A stretch of 64,000 nt of DNA from Elusimicrobiota bacterium. GTDB lineage: Bacteria; Elusimicrobiota; Elusimicrobia; FEN-1173. The DNA lies in assembly GCA_016722575.1 (NCBI GenBank), contig JADKIY010000005.1, positions 62,001 through 126,000 on the forward strand, read 5' to 3'. The first letter of the stretch is position 1. Every line of letters starts with the position of its first letter. The translations under genes were made by a program, and so were the position numbers. This document shows positions 1 through 8,165 of the stretch, piece after piece. Under the pieces are notes generated by a model that saw only the letters and a list, made by a program, of their open reading frames with translations, was not told the origin of the DNA and made no database searches.

Positions 1-2
1 CC

Positions 3-521
3 TTCGCCGTTCGTTTCAAAATGGCCGTTCTCCTCGGGTTGTTTCTCTCGGCCCCCGTGCTGATCTACCACCTCTGGCGCTTTGTCGGCGTCGCTCTGAC
101 GTTGAGCGAACGGCGCGTGGTGTTGGGCGCCCTCCCCTTTTCCTACCTCTTGTTCCTCCTGGGGGCGTCGTTGGGCTGGTTCGTGATCGTTCCGGTGGGG
201 CTCAAGATCCTGACGGGGTTTGCCACCGCCGATCTTCGACCGACGCTGTCGGTGGCCGCGGTGTTGGAGTTCGCCCTTTGGACCTCGGGGGGGCTCGGAC
301 TATTGTTTCAGCTTCCGGTTGTGATCGCCGCCCTGGCCGCCTGGGGGTTTGTCCGCGCGGCGACGCTCCGCCGCTACCGGCGGCACGCGCTCATCGCCAT
401 CTTGATCCTGTCGGCCGTGGTGACCCCGGGTCCGGACGTCTTTTCCCAATTGGCGCTGGCGCTTCCGACCTATTTGTTGTTTGAAATTTCCATCGCCGTC
501 GCTCGGGCGATGGAACCTTGA
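3..521 (+). CDS. tatC: TatC, Sec-independent protein translocase subunit (5' end outside window)
   Basis: TatC is the multi-spanning inner-membrane receptor of the twin-arginine pathway, which exports folded proteins. The reading frame is open from the window edge, so the N-terminal part (first helix and conserved amphipathic start) is missing; about 172 residues remain. Visible family features are the helix beginning MAVLLGLFLSAPVLIYHLW, the SERR motif after it, the LPVVIAALAAWGFV helix and the C-terminal signature TPGPDVFSQLALALPTYLLF followed by EIS. The ATG at 21 is internal and is not the true start. The gene ends just before an independently promoted ferredoxin gene. Family assignment is confident; whether tatA/tatB precede it cannot be seen. 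Confidence 0.9.
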   Translation, partial: FAVRFKMAVLLGLFLSAPVLIYHLWRFVGVALTLSERRVVLGALPFSYLLFLLGASLGWFVIVPVGLKILTGFATADLRPTLSVAAVLEFALWTSGGLGLLFQLPVVIAALAAWGFVRAATLRRYRRHALIAILILSAVVTPGPDVFSQLALALPTYLLFEISIAVARAMEP

Positions 522-546
522 CACCCCCGTGAGCGTGTTATACACT
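518..546 (+). promoter_or_regulatory. Sigma70-type promoter for the ferredoxin gene
   Basis: TTGACA (518-523), 17-base spacer, TACACT (541-546). The -35 box overlaps the tatC stop codon. It precedes the ferredoxin ATG at 591, which has a GGGAGA ribosome site. Assigned by consensus match only. Confidence 0.6.
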
Positions 547-590
547 TACGTTTTCCAATACCACCGCTGATCACCGAAGGGAGACGCACC

Positions 591-908
591 ATGGCAGCCA
601 TCGATCCGGATTTTCAGAAAAACCGAACCAAACTCGCCGACCACGCCGGTCACGCCGTTTGGGGACCCGAAGAAAAGCCCGCGAAGCTGGGCATTCACGG
701 CACCTGGGTCGCCGTGGATTTCGATTTGTGCCTCGCCGACGGCGCCTGCCTGGACGCCTGCCCCGAGAACGTGTTCACCTGGTTGGACACCCCGGGACAC
801 CCGGTGTCGGCCAAGAAAGCCGATCCGTCGAAAGAAGATTCCTGCATTTTCTGCATGGCCTGCGAAAGCGTTTGCCCGGTGGTGGCCATTAAGATCACCC
901 CGAAATAA
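591..908 (+). CDS. Zinc-containing 7Fe-type ferredoxin (archaeal Sulfolobus type)
   Basis: A 105-residue low-potential electron carrier. Cluster 1 motif is C47-x5-C53-x3-C57-P with Asp50 where a fourth cysteine would be, the pattern of a [3Fe-4S] site. Cluster 2 is C85-x2-C88-x2-C91-x3-C95-P ([4Fe-4S]). The long N-terminal extension with His18, His21 and His36, plus Asp78, reproduces with a constant +2 offset the zinc ligands known from Sulfolobus ferredoxin (His16, His19, His34, Asp76). Segments such as DTPGHP, KKADP and CIFCMAC are typical of that subfamily. In archaea these ferredoxins serve 2-oxoacid:ferredoxin oxidoreductases; the partner here is unknown. The gene is monocistronic, with its own promoter and a strong terminator. 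Confidence 0.9.
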   Translation: MAAIDPDFQKNRTKLADHAGHAVWGPEEKPAKLGIHGTWVAVDFDLCLADGACLDACPENVFTWLDTPGHPVSAKKADPSKEDSCIFCMACESVCPVVAIKITPK

Positions 909-924
909 GCGTTGCTTTTTCCAG

Positions 925-963
925 AGCCCGTCCCGGCGCCGTCGGCCGGGGCGGGCTTTTTGT
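925..963 (+). terminator. Intrinsic terminator of the ferredoxin gene
   Basis: A 13-bp stem (925-937 with 945-957, one G-T pair), a 7-base loop and a run of five T (957-961). It starts 16 bases after the ferredoxin stop codon. Confidence 0.88.
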
Positions 964-992
964 TTGCCTTCGTCGAATCCAATTGGTATAAT
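964..992 (+). promoter_or_regulatory. Strong sigma70-type promoter upstream of the rpsB leader
   Basis: TTGCCT (964-969), 17-base spacer, perfect TATAAT (987-992). Predicted transcript start near 999. The same -35 hexamer and spacing occur before rimP (17736-17764). Confidence 0.7.
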
Positions 993-998
993 TAAACC

Positions 999-1218
999 GT
1001 TGTGAACCGCAGGGGCGGCGCTGTCGGCCGCCCAAATTCACACATCCCCGGATGGCCGTCGAGGTCCCAGAGTTCATGGGTCGGCGGGCGAGCGAAGGGG
1101 ATGGAGGAGCGGGGGTCCAACCCCGCAAAAACCAGACACAGGTTATCGGACCCGCTGTTTCCATGGCGGGATCCTCGCTGTGAAGGGGCGGTCGCGCATT
1201 CGGCGGCCGTTTTTTTTT
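999..1218 (+). ncRNA. Structured RNA: independent small RNA or rpsB attenuator leader
   Basis: This is the only stretch over 300 bases without a protein gene (909-1257). It runs from a consensus promoter to an intrinsic terminator, about 220 nt, and lacks a convincing ORF. Visible pairing: a perfect 7-bp hairpin at 1013-1019/1027-1033; a long-range closing helix made of TTCACA (1037-1042) with TGTGAA (1179-1184), ATCCC (1044-1048) with GGGAT (1168-1172), and ATGG (1052-1055) with CCAT (1161-1164) across a 3x3 internal loop; and an apical GCGGGG/CCCCGC hairpin (1109-1126). A long rod with an open middle and a size near 200 nt resembles 6S RNA in outline, but I recognise no conserved primary motif. 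The alternative is a cis leader controlling rpsB by termination. Confidence 0.5.
1189..1218 (+). terminator. Intrinsic terminator between the structured RNA and rpsB
   Basis: Stem 1189-1195 with 1203-1209 (7 bp, one G-T), a 7-base loop, then nine T (1210-1218). It ends 39 bases before the rpsB start, so it either ends a small RNA or attenuates rpsB-tsf transcription. Confidence 0.78.
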
Positions 1219-1257
1219 CGGCGAACCGGTGTCTCATTCAAGGAGGAATTCGCACCA

Positions 1258-2052
1258 ATGGCGTCCATATCCATGAAAGCGTTGCTCGAGGCCGGGGTTC
1301 ATTTCGGCCACCAAACCCGTCGCTGGAACCCGAAAATGTCCAAATACATTTTCGGCAGCCGGAACAACATTCACATCATCGACCTGCAAAAAACCGTCAA
1401 GGAACTCAAGAAAGCCCTGACGTACGTCCGCGATTTGGCGGCCGACGGGAAAACCCTTCTTTTTGTCGGAACCAAGAAACAGGCCCGGGAAGCCATTTCC
1501 CAGGAAGCCGCCCGCTGCGGCATGCCCTTCATCCGGGACCGCTGGTTGGGCGGAACGCTCACCAACTTTGAAACCGTCCGCCGATCGGCCAAACGCCTGC
1601 AGGAATTGGAACGCATGAAACAAAGCGGGGTGTTCGCTTCCCTGTCCAAAAAAGAAACCATGCGCCGGGAAAAAGACATCAAGCGCCTGGCGAAATCCCT
1701 GGACGGCATCAAGAACATGGACAGCCTGCCCCACGCCTTGTTCATTGTGGACCCCGTTCAGGAAATCACGGCCGTGACGGAGTCCCGCCGGATGGAGATC
1801 CCCATCGTTTCGATCTGCGACACGAACTGCGACCCCGACCTCATCGACTGGCCCATGCCCGGCAACGACGACGCCATCCGCTCGGTCCGGCTCTTCTGCA
1901 AGCTGGTGGCCGACAGCGTGTTGGAAGGCCGCGAATTGGCCAAGCGCAAAGACCCCGCCGCCGGCGACGCCGCGGCGCCCGAAGGCGAAATCGCCCTCAC
2001 CGACAGCGCCGCGGACGTGCCCGTCGTCCCGGTCGAAACCACCAACGCCTAA
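1258..2052 (+). CDS. rpsB: 30S ribosomal protein S2
   Basis: A 264-residue small-subunit protein, needed for S1 binding and late 30S assembly. It opens with SMKALLEAGVHFGHQTRRWNPKM split by family hallmarks HFGHQ and RWNPKM, and contains NNIHIIDLQKT, LLFVGTKKQA, RDRWLGGTLTNF and PVVSICDTN-like PIVSICDTNCDPD. The start at 1258 is fixed by an excellent AAGGAGG (1240-1246) and by family alignment; the frame is open further upstream into the leader but that is not conserved. The C-terminal tail beyond about residue 228 is an acidic/alanine-rich extension. rpsB-tsf is the classic bacterial pair, here followed by pyrH and frr. Confidence 0.97.
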   Translation: MASISMKALLEAGVHFGHQTRRWNPKMSKYIFGSRNNIHIIDLQKTVKELKKALTYVRDLAADGKTLLFVGTKKQAREAISQEAARCGMPFIRDRWLGGTLTNFETVRRSAKRLQELERMKQSGVFASLSKKETMRREKDIKRLAKSLDGIKNMDSLPHALFIVDPVQEITAVTESRRMEIPIVSICDTNCDPDLIDWPMPGNDDAIRSVRLFCKLVADSVLEGRELAKRKDPAAGDAAAPEGEIALTDSAADVPVVPVETTNA

Positions 2053-2065
2053 TTCGGAGGCCGCC

Positions 2066-2929
2066 ATGCCCGTTGTCACCAGTGATCTCGTAGCGCAGCT
2101 CCGCGCCAAAACCGGCGCGGGCCTCATGGATTGCAAACGCGCCCTCACCACCACCGAGGGTGATTTTGAAAAAGCCATCCAGATTCTCCGCGAGCAAGGC
2201 GCGGCGTCGGCCGCCAAGCGATCGGGTCGCGCCACCGCGGCCGGGCTCGTTCAAGCTTCCATCGCCGCCGCCGGCAAAACGGCCGTTCTCTTGGAGCTCA
2301 ATTGCGAAACCGACTTCGTCGCCCGAACGGACGATTTCAAAGGCCTGCTGGGGGATCTTCTTCAGAAAGCCGCGTCGGCCGCGCCCGCGTGGTCGTCCGC
2401 CGCGGACGCGCCCCAGGAACGGGTCAAGGAACTGGCCGCCAAACTGGGGGAAAACATCGTGTTGAAGCGCTTCGCGCGCTTTGATCGTCCGTCGTCGGGG
2501 CTTTTCGCGTCTTACATCCACCCCAGCGAAAGCGTGAAAGTGGGGGCCCTGGTGGAGTTGAACACCGCCTCGGAAAAAGGCGCCGCCGCCCCCGAAGCCG
2601 CCGAATTGGGGAAAGTCTTGGCCATGCAGGCCGCCGCCAACGGCGCCCGGTGGGTCAACCCCCAGGACGTTCCCGCCGACTTGATTGAAAAAGAGAAAAC
2701 CATCGGCCGGGAAAAAGCCAAAAACGAAGGCAAACCGGAGAAAATCTGGGACAAAATCGCCGAAGGCAATTTAAAGAAATTCTTCCAGGATTTTTGTCTC
2801 TTGGAACAGGCCGACAACTTGAACCCCAAGTCCACCCTTCGCCAGCGCGTGGAAGACGTTTCCAAGAAAGTGGGCGAACCGGTGACGGTAAAGCGTTTCG
2901 CGCGGTTTAAAGTCGGCGACGAAGACTAA
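2066..2929 (+). CDS. tsf: Elongation factor Ts
   Basis: A 287-residue nucleotide exchange factor that recycles EF-Tu-GDP. Visible motifs are the N-terminal UBA-like part with TGAGLMDCKRAL and the core signature ELNCETDFVART. The C-terminal half carries the repeated dimerisation-domain pattern, ending in GEPVTVKRFARFKVG. Length is normal for the family. A GGAGG site lies 7-8 bases before the ATG, 13 bases after the rpsB stop, so it is probably cotranscribed with rpsB. Nothing is missing. Confidence 0.97.
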   Translation: MPVVTSDLVAQLRAKTGAGLMDCKRALTTTEGDFEKAIQILREQGAASAAKRSGRATAAGLVQASIAAAGKTAVLLELNCETDFVARTDDFKGLLGDLLQKAASAAPAWSSAADAPQERVKELAAKLGENIVLKRFARFDRPSSGLFASYIHPSESVKVGALVELNTASEKGAAAPEAAELGKVLAMQAAANGARWVNPQDVPADLIEKEKTIGREKAKNEGKPEKIWDKIAEGNLKKFFQDFCLLEQADNLNPKSTLRQRVEDVSKKVGEPVTVKRFARFKVGDED

Positions 2930-2939
2930 CCGCCGACCC

Positions 2940-3659
2940 ATGCCCACCCCCAAGCGCGTTCGGCGGGTTGTGCTTAAACTGTCGGGGGAGGCCCTCCTCG
3001 GACGCGCCGCGTCGGGCATCGACGTGGACGCGCTTTTCGGGATCGCGCAGGAAATCAAATCCGCCCAAAAGGCCCATCACCAAATTGCCGTGGTGGTCGG
3101 CGGGGGGAACATCTGGCGGGGCGGGCGCGGGCAAGGCAAGGAATTGGACCGGGTTATTTCCGATCAAATGGGCATGCTGGCCACGCTGGTCAATGCCCTG
3201 GCCCTGCAGGACGCTCTGGAACAACTGGGCGCGCCCACCCGGGTTCTCTCGGCCCTGGAGGTCGCCAAGTTGGCCGAACCCTACATCCGGCGGCGCGCCA
3301 TCCGGCACTTGGAAAAGGGCCGCATCGTCATCTTCGGCGCGGGCACGGGCAATCCGTTCTTCTCGACGGACACCGCCGCCGCCCTTCGCGCCTCGGAAAT
3401 CGAAGCCCACGTCGTCTTGAAAGCCACTCAGGTCGACGGCGTCTACGATTCCGACCCCCGCAAAAACCCCAAAGCCAAGCGCTACAAATCCTTGACGCTC
3501 TTGACCGCCCTCCGCGACCGGTTGGGGGTCATGGACGCCACCGCGCTTTCCCTTTGTTTGGAGAACAAGATTCCCGTCCGCGTTTTCAATCTGCGGGGCC
3601 CCGGCAACATGCGCCGAGCCATCGCCGGCGAAGACGTGGGCACTCTTGTGACGCCCTGA
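2940..3659 (+). CDS. pyrH: Uridylate kinase (UMP kinase)
   Basis: A 239-residue bacterial UMP kinase of the amino-acid-kinase fold, phosphorylating UMP to UDP and typically hexameric and GTP-regulated. Motifs: LKLSGEALLG near the N-terminus (phosphate loop), VVVGGGNIWRG, GAGTGNPFFSTDTAAALRA and KATQVDGVYDSDPRKNP. The ATG at 2940 is 10 bases after the tsf stop. The order tsf-pyrH-frr is widely conserved in bacteria and supports the call. Confidence 0.97.
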   Translation: MPTPKRVRRVVLKLSGEALLGRAASGIDVDALFGIAQEIKSAQKAHHQIAVVVGGGNIWRGGRGQGKELDRVISDQMGMLATLVNALALQDALEQLGAPTRVLSALEVAKLAEPYIRRRAIRHLEKGRIVIFGAGTGNPFFSTDTAAALRASEIEAHVVLKATQVDGVYDSDPRKNPKAKRYKSLTLLTALRDRLGVMDATALSLCLENKIPVRVFNLRGPGNMRRAIAGEDVGTLVTP

Positions 3660-3680
3660 CCCGAATTCCCGAGGCCTCTC

Positions 3681-4256
3681 ATGTCGTCCCTCAACGCCAA
3701 CGCGCAGCCCGTCATTAACGAAGCCGAAGAAAAGATGAAAAAGTCGGTGGAAAAAATCCGACAGGAATACGCGAGCCTTCGCACGGGCCGCGCCACCGGC
3801 TCGCTGCTGGACCATTTGAAAGTCGAGTACTACGGCTCCCACGTGCCGCTCAAACAGGTGGCCGCCGTGAGCGTTCCGGAAGGGCGCACCCTGGAGGTCA
3901 AACCCTGGGACATCGGCGCCCTGGCCGCCATCGAAAAAGCCATCCGCACGTCCGACCTCGGATTGAACCCGACCAACGACGGCAAAATGCTTCGGCTCAA
4001 CATCCCCACGTTGACCGAGGAACGGCGGAAGGAAATGGTTAAGCACGTGAAGAAAGTCGCCGAGGATTTCCGCGTCTCGGTCCGCAACGACCGACGCGAG
4101 GCCATGGAAAAAATCAAGAAAGCGGAAAAAGACAAGGCGCTCTCGGAGGACGACCGCAAGAACGCCGAGCACGCCCTTCAACACGTCACCGACGTCTACA
4201 TCAAAAAAATCGACGAAACCCTCGCCATCAAAGAAAAAGACATCCTGGAGATTTGA
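3681..4256 (+). CDS. frr: Ribosome recycling factor
   Basis: A 191-residue RRF that, with EF-G, splits post-termination ribosomes. The N-terminal helix region contains MKKSVEKIRQEYASLRTGRA, preceding the short beta domain with YYGSHVPLKQVAAVSVPEGR and the motif LNIPTLTEERR. Coiled-coil helices form the second half. The first few residues before the conserved region are slightly longer than the usual family length of about 185. It directly follows pyrH. Confidence 0.97.
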   Translation: MSSLNANAQPVINEAEEKMKKSVEKIRQEYASLRTGRATGSLLDHLKVEYYGSHVPLKQVAAVSVPEGRTLEVKPWDIGALAAIEKAIRTSDLGLNPTNDGKMLRLNIPTLTEERRKEMVKHVKKVAEDFRVSVRNDRREAMEKIKKAEKDKALSEDDRKNAEHALQHVTDVYIKKIDETLAIKEKDILEI

Positions 4257-4273
4257 CCGCCGACGGCGATCCC

Positions 4274-5031
4274 ATGCCCACTCTCGTGAAACGCCGCCCT
4301 TCCGCCACCGCCGGCGAGCCTTCCCTGAACGTTTTGGAATCAAGCCTGGATCGCGCGCGATTGCCCCGGCACGTGGCCATCATTATGGACGGCAACGGTC
4401 GCTGGGCCAAGGGCCGCGGGTTGCCCCGGCTGATGGGGCATCGCGCGGGCGCCGAAAGCGTCCGCGAAATCGTGCGCGCCGCGGGCCAATTGGGCCTCGG
4501 CACCCTCACCTGTACGCCTTTTCCACCGAAAACTGGCAACGCTCCCCCCTCGAAGTGCAGGGCCTCATGCGCCTCCTCGTTCACACCCTTCGAAACGAAG
4601 CCAAAGAACTCCACAAAAACGGCGTGCGCCTGCACGCCGTGGGGCGCACCGACGGCCTTCCGGGACCGGTCCGAAAAGAACTGGACCGAACCATCGAATT
4701 TCTTTCCACCAACCGGGGGTTGCACCTCAACCTCGCCCTCAACTACGGGGGGCGCCAGGAAATCGTCGACGCGGCCCGGGCCGTTGTCCGAGGAGGCGAG
4801 GACCTCACCGAGGAAACCCTCGCCCGCCATCTCTACACCGCCCATTCCCCGGACCCCGACCTTCTGATTCGAACCTCGGGCGAATTCCGACTCTCCAATT
4901 TTCTGCTGTGGCAGTCGGCCTACGCCGAGATTTACGTGACCCCGACCTTCTGGCCCGATTTTCGCCGACGGGACCTGGTGTTGGCGTTGTTGGATTACCA
5001 GCGGCGGGAACGCCGCTTTGGGGGGACCTGA
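4274..5031 (+). CDS. uppS: Undecaprenyl diphosphate synthase (frameshifted at about 4511)
   Basis: A cis-prenyltransferase making undecaprenyl diphosphate, the lipid carrier for cell-wall and surface polymers. The first reading frame carries HVAIIMDGNGRWAKGRGLPR, GHRAGAESVREIVRAA and LGTLT, then derails. The conserved YAFSTENW, NLALNYGGRQEI, RTSGEFRLSNFLLWQ and YAEIYVTPTFWPDF lie in another frame down to 5031. Inserting one T after position 4510 (ACC-TTG-TAC) restores an uninterrupted family-length protein of about 252 residues. Because this gene is essential, a sequencing or assembly deletion is more likely than decay. Start ATG 4274 chosen; an in-frame TTG at 4253 overlaps frr. Confidence 0.88.
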
Positions 5032-5033
5032 CC

Positions 5034-5885
5034 GTGGTTCTTCCGCGGGTTCTGACCGCCCTGGTGTTGGGTCCCCTGTTCCTATGGGTGTTGTATTTGG
5101 GAAGCGTCCCGTTCTTGATTTTCATGGGCACCTTGATCCTCCTGGGCCTTTGGGAATTCCATTCCATGGCCGAGGCCGGGGGGCACGCCAACCAATCCAT
5201 AACGGGGATCGCCGCGGCCCTGCTGGTCACGCTGTCCCTGGTGTTTCCCGGCCTCCGGGCCGACGCCCCCTTTCGCGCCCAGGCGCCGGCCTTTTCCCTG
5301 ACTCTCGCGGCCGCGATCATGATCTTCCGGGAACTGGGACGGTCCGACAAGAGCCTGTCCATGCTGCGCATGGCCATGACCTGCGCGGGCGTTCTTCTAA
5401 TCGCGTGGCCCCTGGGGGGGTTCATCCTCTTGCGCGAGGCCCGGGGCGCGACGCCCGAGTTTTTCCACGCGGGACGGTTGGCGGCCTTTTTCCTCGTGGC
5501 CTTGATTTGGACCCAGGACACGGCCGCCTGGGCCGTCGGAATGACGATGGGAAAGCACCGGTTGGCCCCCCAAGTGAGCCCGAAGAAATCCTGGGAAGGC
5601 GCCGTCGGAGGCCTTTTGGCGGCGGTTTTGGTTTCCCTGTTTCTTCGGGAAGGGTGGATGAATTCGCTTTTCGGCCGGGGGGAAACCGTTTTGGTGGCGA
5701 TCGTCTTGGGGGTCCTGGCCCAGGCCTCGGATCTGGCGGAATCCCTTTTTAAACGGTGCTTCGGGGTCAAAGACTCCTCGGGACTGCTCCCGGGCCACGG
5801 CGGGATTCTCGACCGTTTCGATTCCTTTTTGTTGTCGGGACCGGCCCTCTATTTCTACCTGATCTCCGTCGGCCGGATTCTTTGA
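5034..5885 (+). CDS. cdsA: Phosphatidate cytidylyltransferase (CDP-diglyceride synthase)
   Basis: A 283-residue polytopic inner-membrane enzyme making CDP-diacylglycerol from CTP and phosphatidate, the branch point for all phospholipids. The C-terminal family signature is present as SLFKRCFGVKDSSGLLPGHG followed by GILDRFDS, and SPKKSWEGAVGG is the usual internal motif. Several hydrophobic helices start directly after the N-terminus. The GTG at 5034, 2 bases after the uppS stop, was chosen over the longer open frame that overlaps uppS. Its product feeds PgsA, encoded at 35.8 kb. Confidence 0.93.
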   Translation: MVLPRVLTALVLGPLFLWVLYLGSVPFLIFMGTLILLGLWEFHSMAEAGGHANQSITGIAAALLVTLSLVFPGLRADAPFRAQAPAFSLTLAAAIMIFRELGRSDKSLSMLRMAMTCAGVLLIAWPLGGFILLREARGATPEFFHAGRLAAFFLVALIWTQDTAAWAVGMTMGKHRLAPQVSPKKSWEGAVGGLLAAVLVSLFLREGWMNSLFGRGETVLVAIVLGVLAQASDLAESLFKRCFGVKDSSGLLPGHGGILDRFDSFLLSGPALYFYLISVGRIL

Positions 5886-7072
5886 TGCGGCGTTTGGTCC
5901 TCTTGGGATCCACGGGATCCATCGGCGTGAACACCTTGGATTGCGTGCGCCGACTGGCCCGCGCCGGCGACCCCTCGGTCCTCCTCGGCCTCTCGGCGTT
6001 CTCCAACCTGGAAAAACTCCAGAAACAGATCCTCGAATTCCGCCCGGCCCGCGTGGTCGTGGGCACCGAAGAAGGCGCCGCGTCTTTGCGTAATTGGCTT
6101 CGGTCCCGGCGCTTGACTTGCCGGGTCGGCGTCGGCGTGGAGGGCCTGGTGGAGCTGGCCGCCACCCCGGCGGCCAATCTCGTGGTGTCCGCCGTGGTCG
6201 GTTCCGTGGGTCTTCGGCCGCTCCTCGCGGCCATACGCGCGGGGAAAAAAATCGCGCTGGCCAACAAAGAGGCCCTCATCGTGGCCGGCGACTTGCTGAT
6301 GGACGCCGCGCGCCGCCACGGCGCGGAGCTCTTGCCCATCGACAGCGAACATTCCGCCATCTTTCAATGCTTGAACGGCGCCGAGGCCCGGTCCGTCCGG
6401 CGGTTGATCCTGACCGCCTCCGGCGGCGCCTTCTATCGCCGGAAGGGATCCCTGGAAACCGTCACGCCCCGGGAAGCCCTCGACCACCCGACCTGGAAAA
6501 TGGGAAGGAAAATCACCATCGACTGCGCCACCCTCACGAACAAGGGGTTGGAAGCCATCGAAGCCCATCACCTTTTTCAGGTGCCCCTCGACCGCATCGA
6601 CATCGTCGTTCACCCCCAATCCATCGTGCATTCTCTGGTGGAATTTAACGACGGAGCCGTTTTGGCCCAACTCTCCCATCCGGACATGCGGCTCCCGATT
6701 CAATACGCCCTCACCCATCCCGCGCGCCGCCCCACGCCCTTAAAACCCCTTCGATTGGAGGAAATGGGCCGGTTGGATTTTCGTCGACCGGATTTCAGCC
6801 GGTTCCCCAGTCTTTCCCTGGCCCTTTCCGCCGGTCGCCGGGGGGGAACGTGGCCCGCCGTTTTCAACGGGGCCAACGAGGTGGCGGTCCACGCTTTTTT
6901 AAACGGCGAATTGTCCTTCCCCGGAATTCCGGCCCTGTGCCGCCGCGTCCTGGCCGCCCACCGCCCGCCGGCCCGGACCCCTGGCGAAGAGGCCGGGTTA
7001 TCCGCTATTCTTAGGGCCGATTCCTGGGCCCGGGAAAAATCCCGTGCCCTGATCGAACAGGAGAAAAAATGA
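5885..7072 (+). CDS. dxr: 1-deoxy-D-xylulose 5-phosphate reductoisomerase
   Basis: A 395-residue NADPH enzyme converting DXP to MEP, the committed step of the non-mevalonate isoprenoid pathway. Motifs: LLGSTGSIGVNTLDC (NADPH site), ALANKEALIVAG, LPIDSEHSAIFQCL (metal/substrate acidic residues), TASGGAFY and CATLTNKGLEAIEAHHLF, with QSIVHSLVEF. ATG 5885 overlaps the cdsA stop by one base; the open frame upstream is only a shadow of cdsA. It supplies the isoprenoid precursors used by UppS next door. Confidence 0.97.
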   Translation: MRRLVLLGSTGSIGVNTLDCVRRLARAGDPSVLLGLSAFSNLEKLQKQILEFRPARVVVGTEEGAASLRNWLRSRRLTCRVGVGVEGLVELAATPAANLVVSAVVGSVGLRPLLAAIRAGKKIALANKEALIVAGDLLMDAARRHGAELLPIDSEHSAIFQCLNGAEARSVRRLILTASGGAFYRRKGSLETVTPREALDHPTWKMGRKITIDCATLTNKGLEAIEAHHLFQVPLDRIDIVVHPQSIVHSLVEFNDGAVLAQLSHPDMRLPIQYALTHPARRPTPLKPLRLEEMGRLDFRRPDFSRFPSLSLALSAGRRGGTWPAVFNGANEVAVHAFLNGELSFPGIPALCRRVLAAHRPPARTPGEEAGLSAILRADSWAREKSRALIEQEKK

Positions 7073-8165
7073 TTTCATTTTTGCTCGGTTCCGCCAGCGT
7101 GTTGATCGCTTTCGGACTCGTTATTTTTGTTCATGAATTCGGCCACTTCATCGTCGCCAAAAAAACCGGCGTGAAAGTGGATCGGTTCTCCTTCGGCCTC
7201 GGACCGGAACTGTTCGGTTTTACCTGGGGAGAAACGCGCTACTGCGTCGCTTGGATCCCCCTGGGCGGCGAAGTGCGGATGGCGGGGGAAATGGACCCCG
7301 GGGCGGAGCGCACCCCCCCCGGGATCCCCGGGAATTTTTTGCCAAACCCTGGTACCGCCGAATCCCCATCGTGGTGGCCGGCCCGGCGATGAATTACGCT
7401 CTCGCGTTTCTCCTCTTCAGTTTGGTGTTCTTTGTCTGGGGCAATCCGAGCCTCTCCACGGAAGCCGTCATCGGGGATTTGGCCGAGGGGTTCCCGGCCC
7501 AAACCGCCGGATTGAGGCCGGGCGACCGGGTGCTTTCCATCGATGGCGCGGCCGTCGCCCAATGGAAAGAATTGGCCCTGGCCATTCACGACCGCGCGGA
7601 ACGGCCCGTACGGTTGGACGTTCAACGGACCGAAAACGGAAAGACGTCCGTCGCCCTGCGGGTCCAATTAACCCCGCGGCGGGACCCGGCCACCGGGCAC
7701 GGGCTGATCGGCATCACGCCGCTCACGGTCTACGAAAAAATGGGGTTGTTCGGGTCCCTGCGCATGGGCGCCTTCCAAACGGTTTTTTGGAGTGTCCACA
7801 CCCTCGACTACCTCAAGGAGCGTATCGTCCGGCGGGAAAAACCGGAGCTCTCGGGGCCCGTGGGCATCGCCGCCGTCATCTCCAAGTCCGCGCGAAGCGG
7901 GATGCAAGACTATATTTTTCTGATCGCCATGATTTCCCTCGGGATCGGCCTGTTCAACCTCTTTCCGATCCCCATGCTCGACGGCGGCCATTTGATGTTT
8001 TATTTGATCGAAGGCCTCGTTCGCCGACCGGTCAGCCGGCGGATCGTTCAAACCGCCAACGCGGTCGGTCTCTCCGTGCTCCTCGGTATTTTGGTTTTCG
8101 CGACCTATTCGGACATTCAACGCCTGCGGGGCGGTGACGCGCCCGCCGCCACCGGAACCAAATAA
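7069..8165 (+). CDS. rseP: RseP-type site-2 zinc metalloprotease (frameshifted at about 7313-7320)
   Basis: An intramembrane protease that cleaves membrane-bound anti-sigma factors or signal-peptide remnants. The HExxH zinc motif is H22-EFG-H26 in the first helix. After WIPLGGEVRMAGE the frame breaks; the continuation REFFAKPWYRRIPIVVAGPA, MNYALAFLLF, a PDZ domain (GLRPGDRVLSIDG) and the second catalytic element NLFPIPMLDGGHLM lie in the -1 frame to 8165. One extra C in the 8-C run at 7313-7320 restores a protein of about 365 residues. ATG 7069 overlaps the dxr stop (ATGA). A homopolymer base-calling error is the simplest explanation. Confidence 0.88.
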
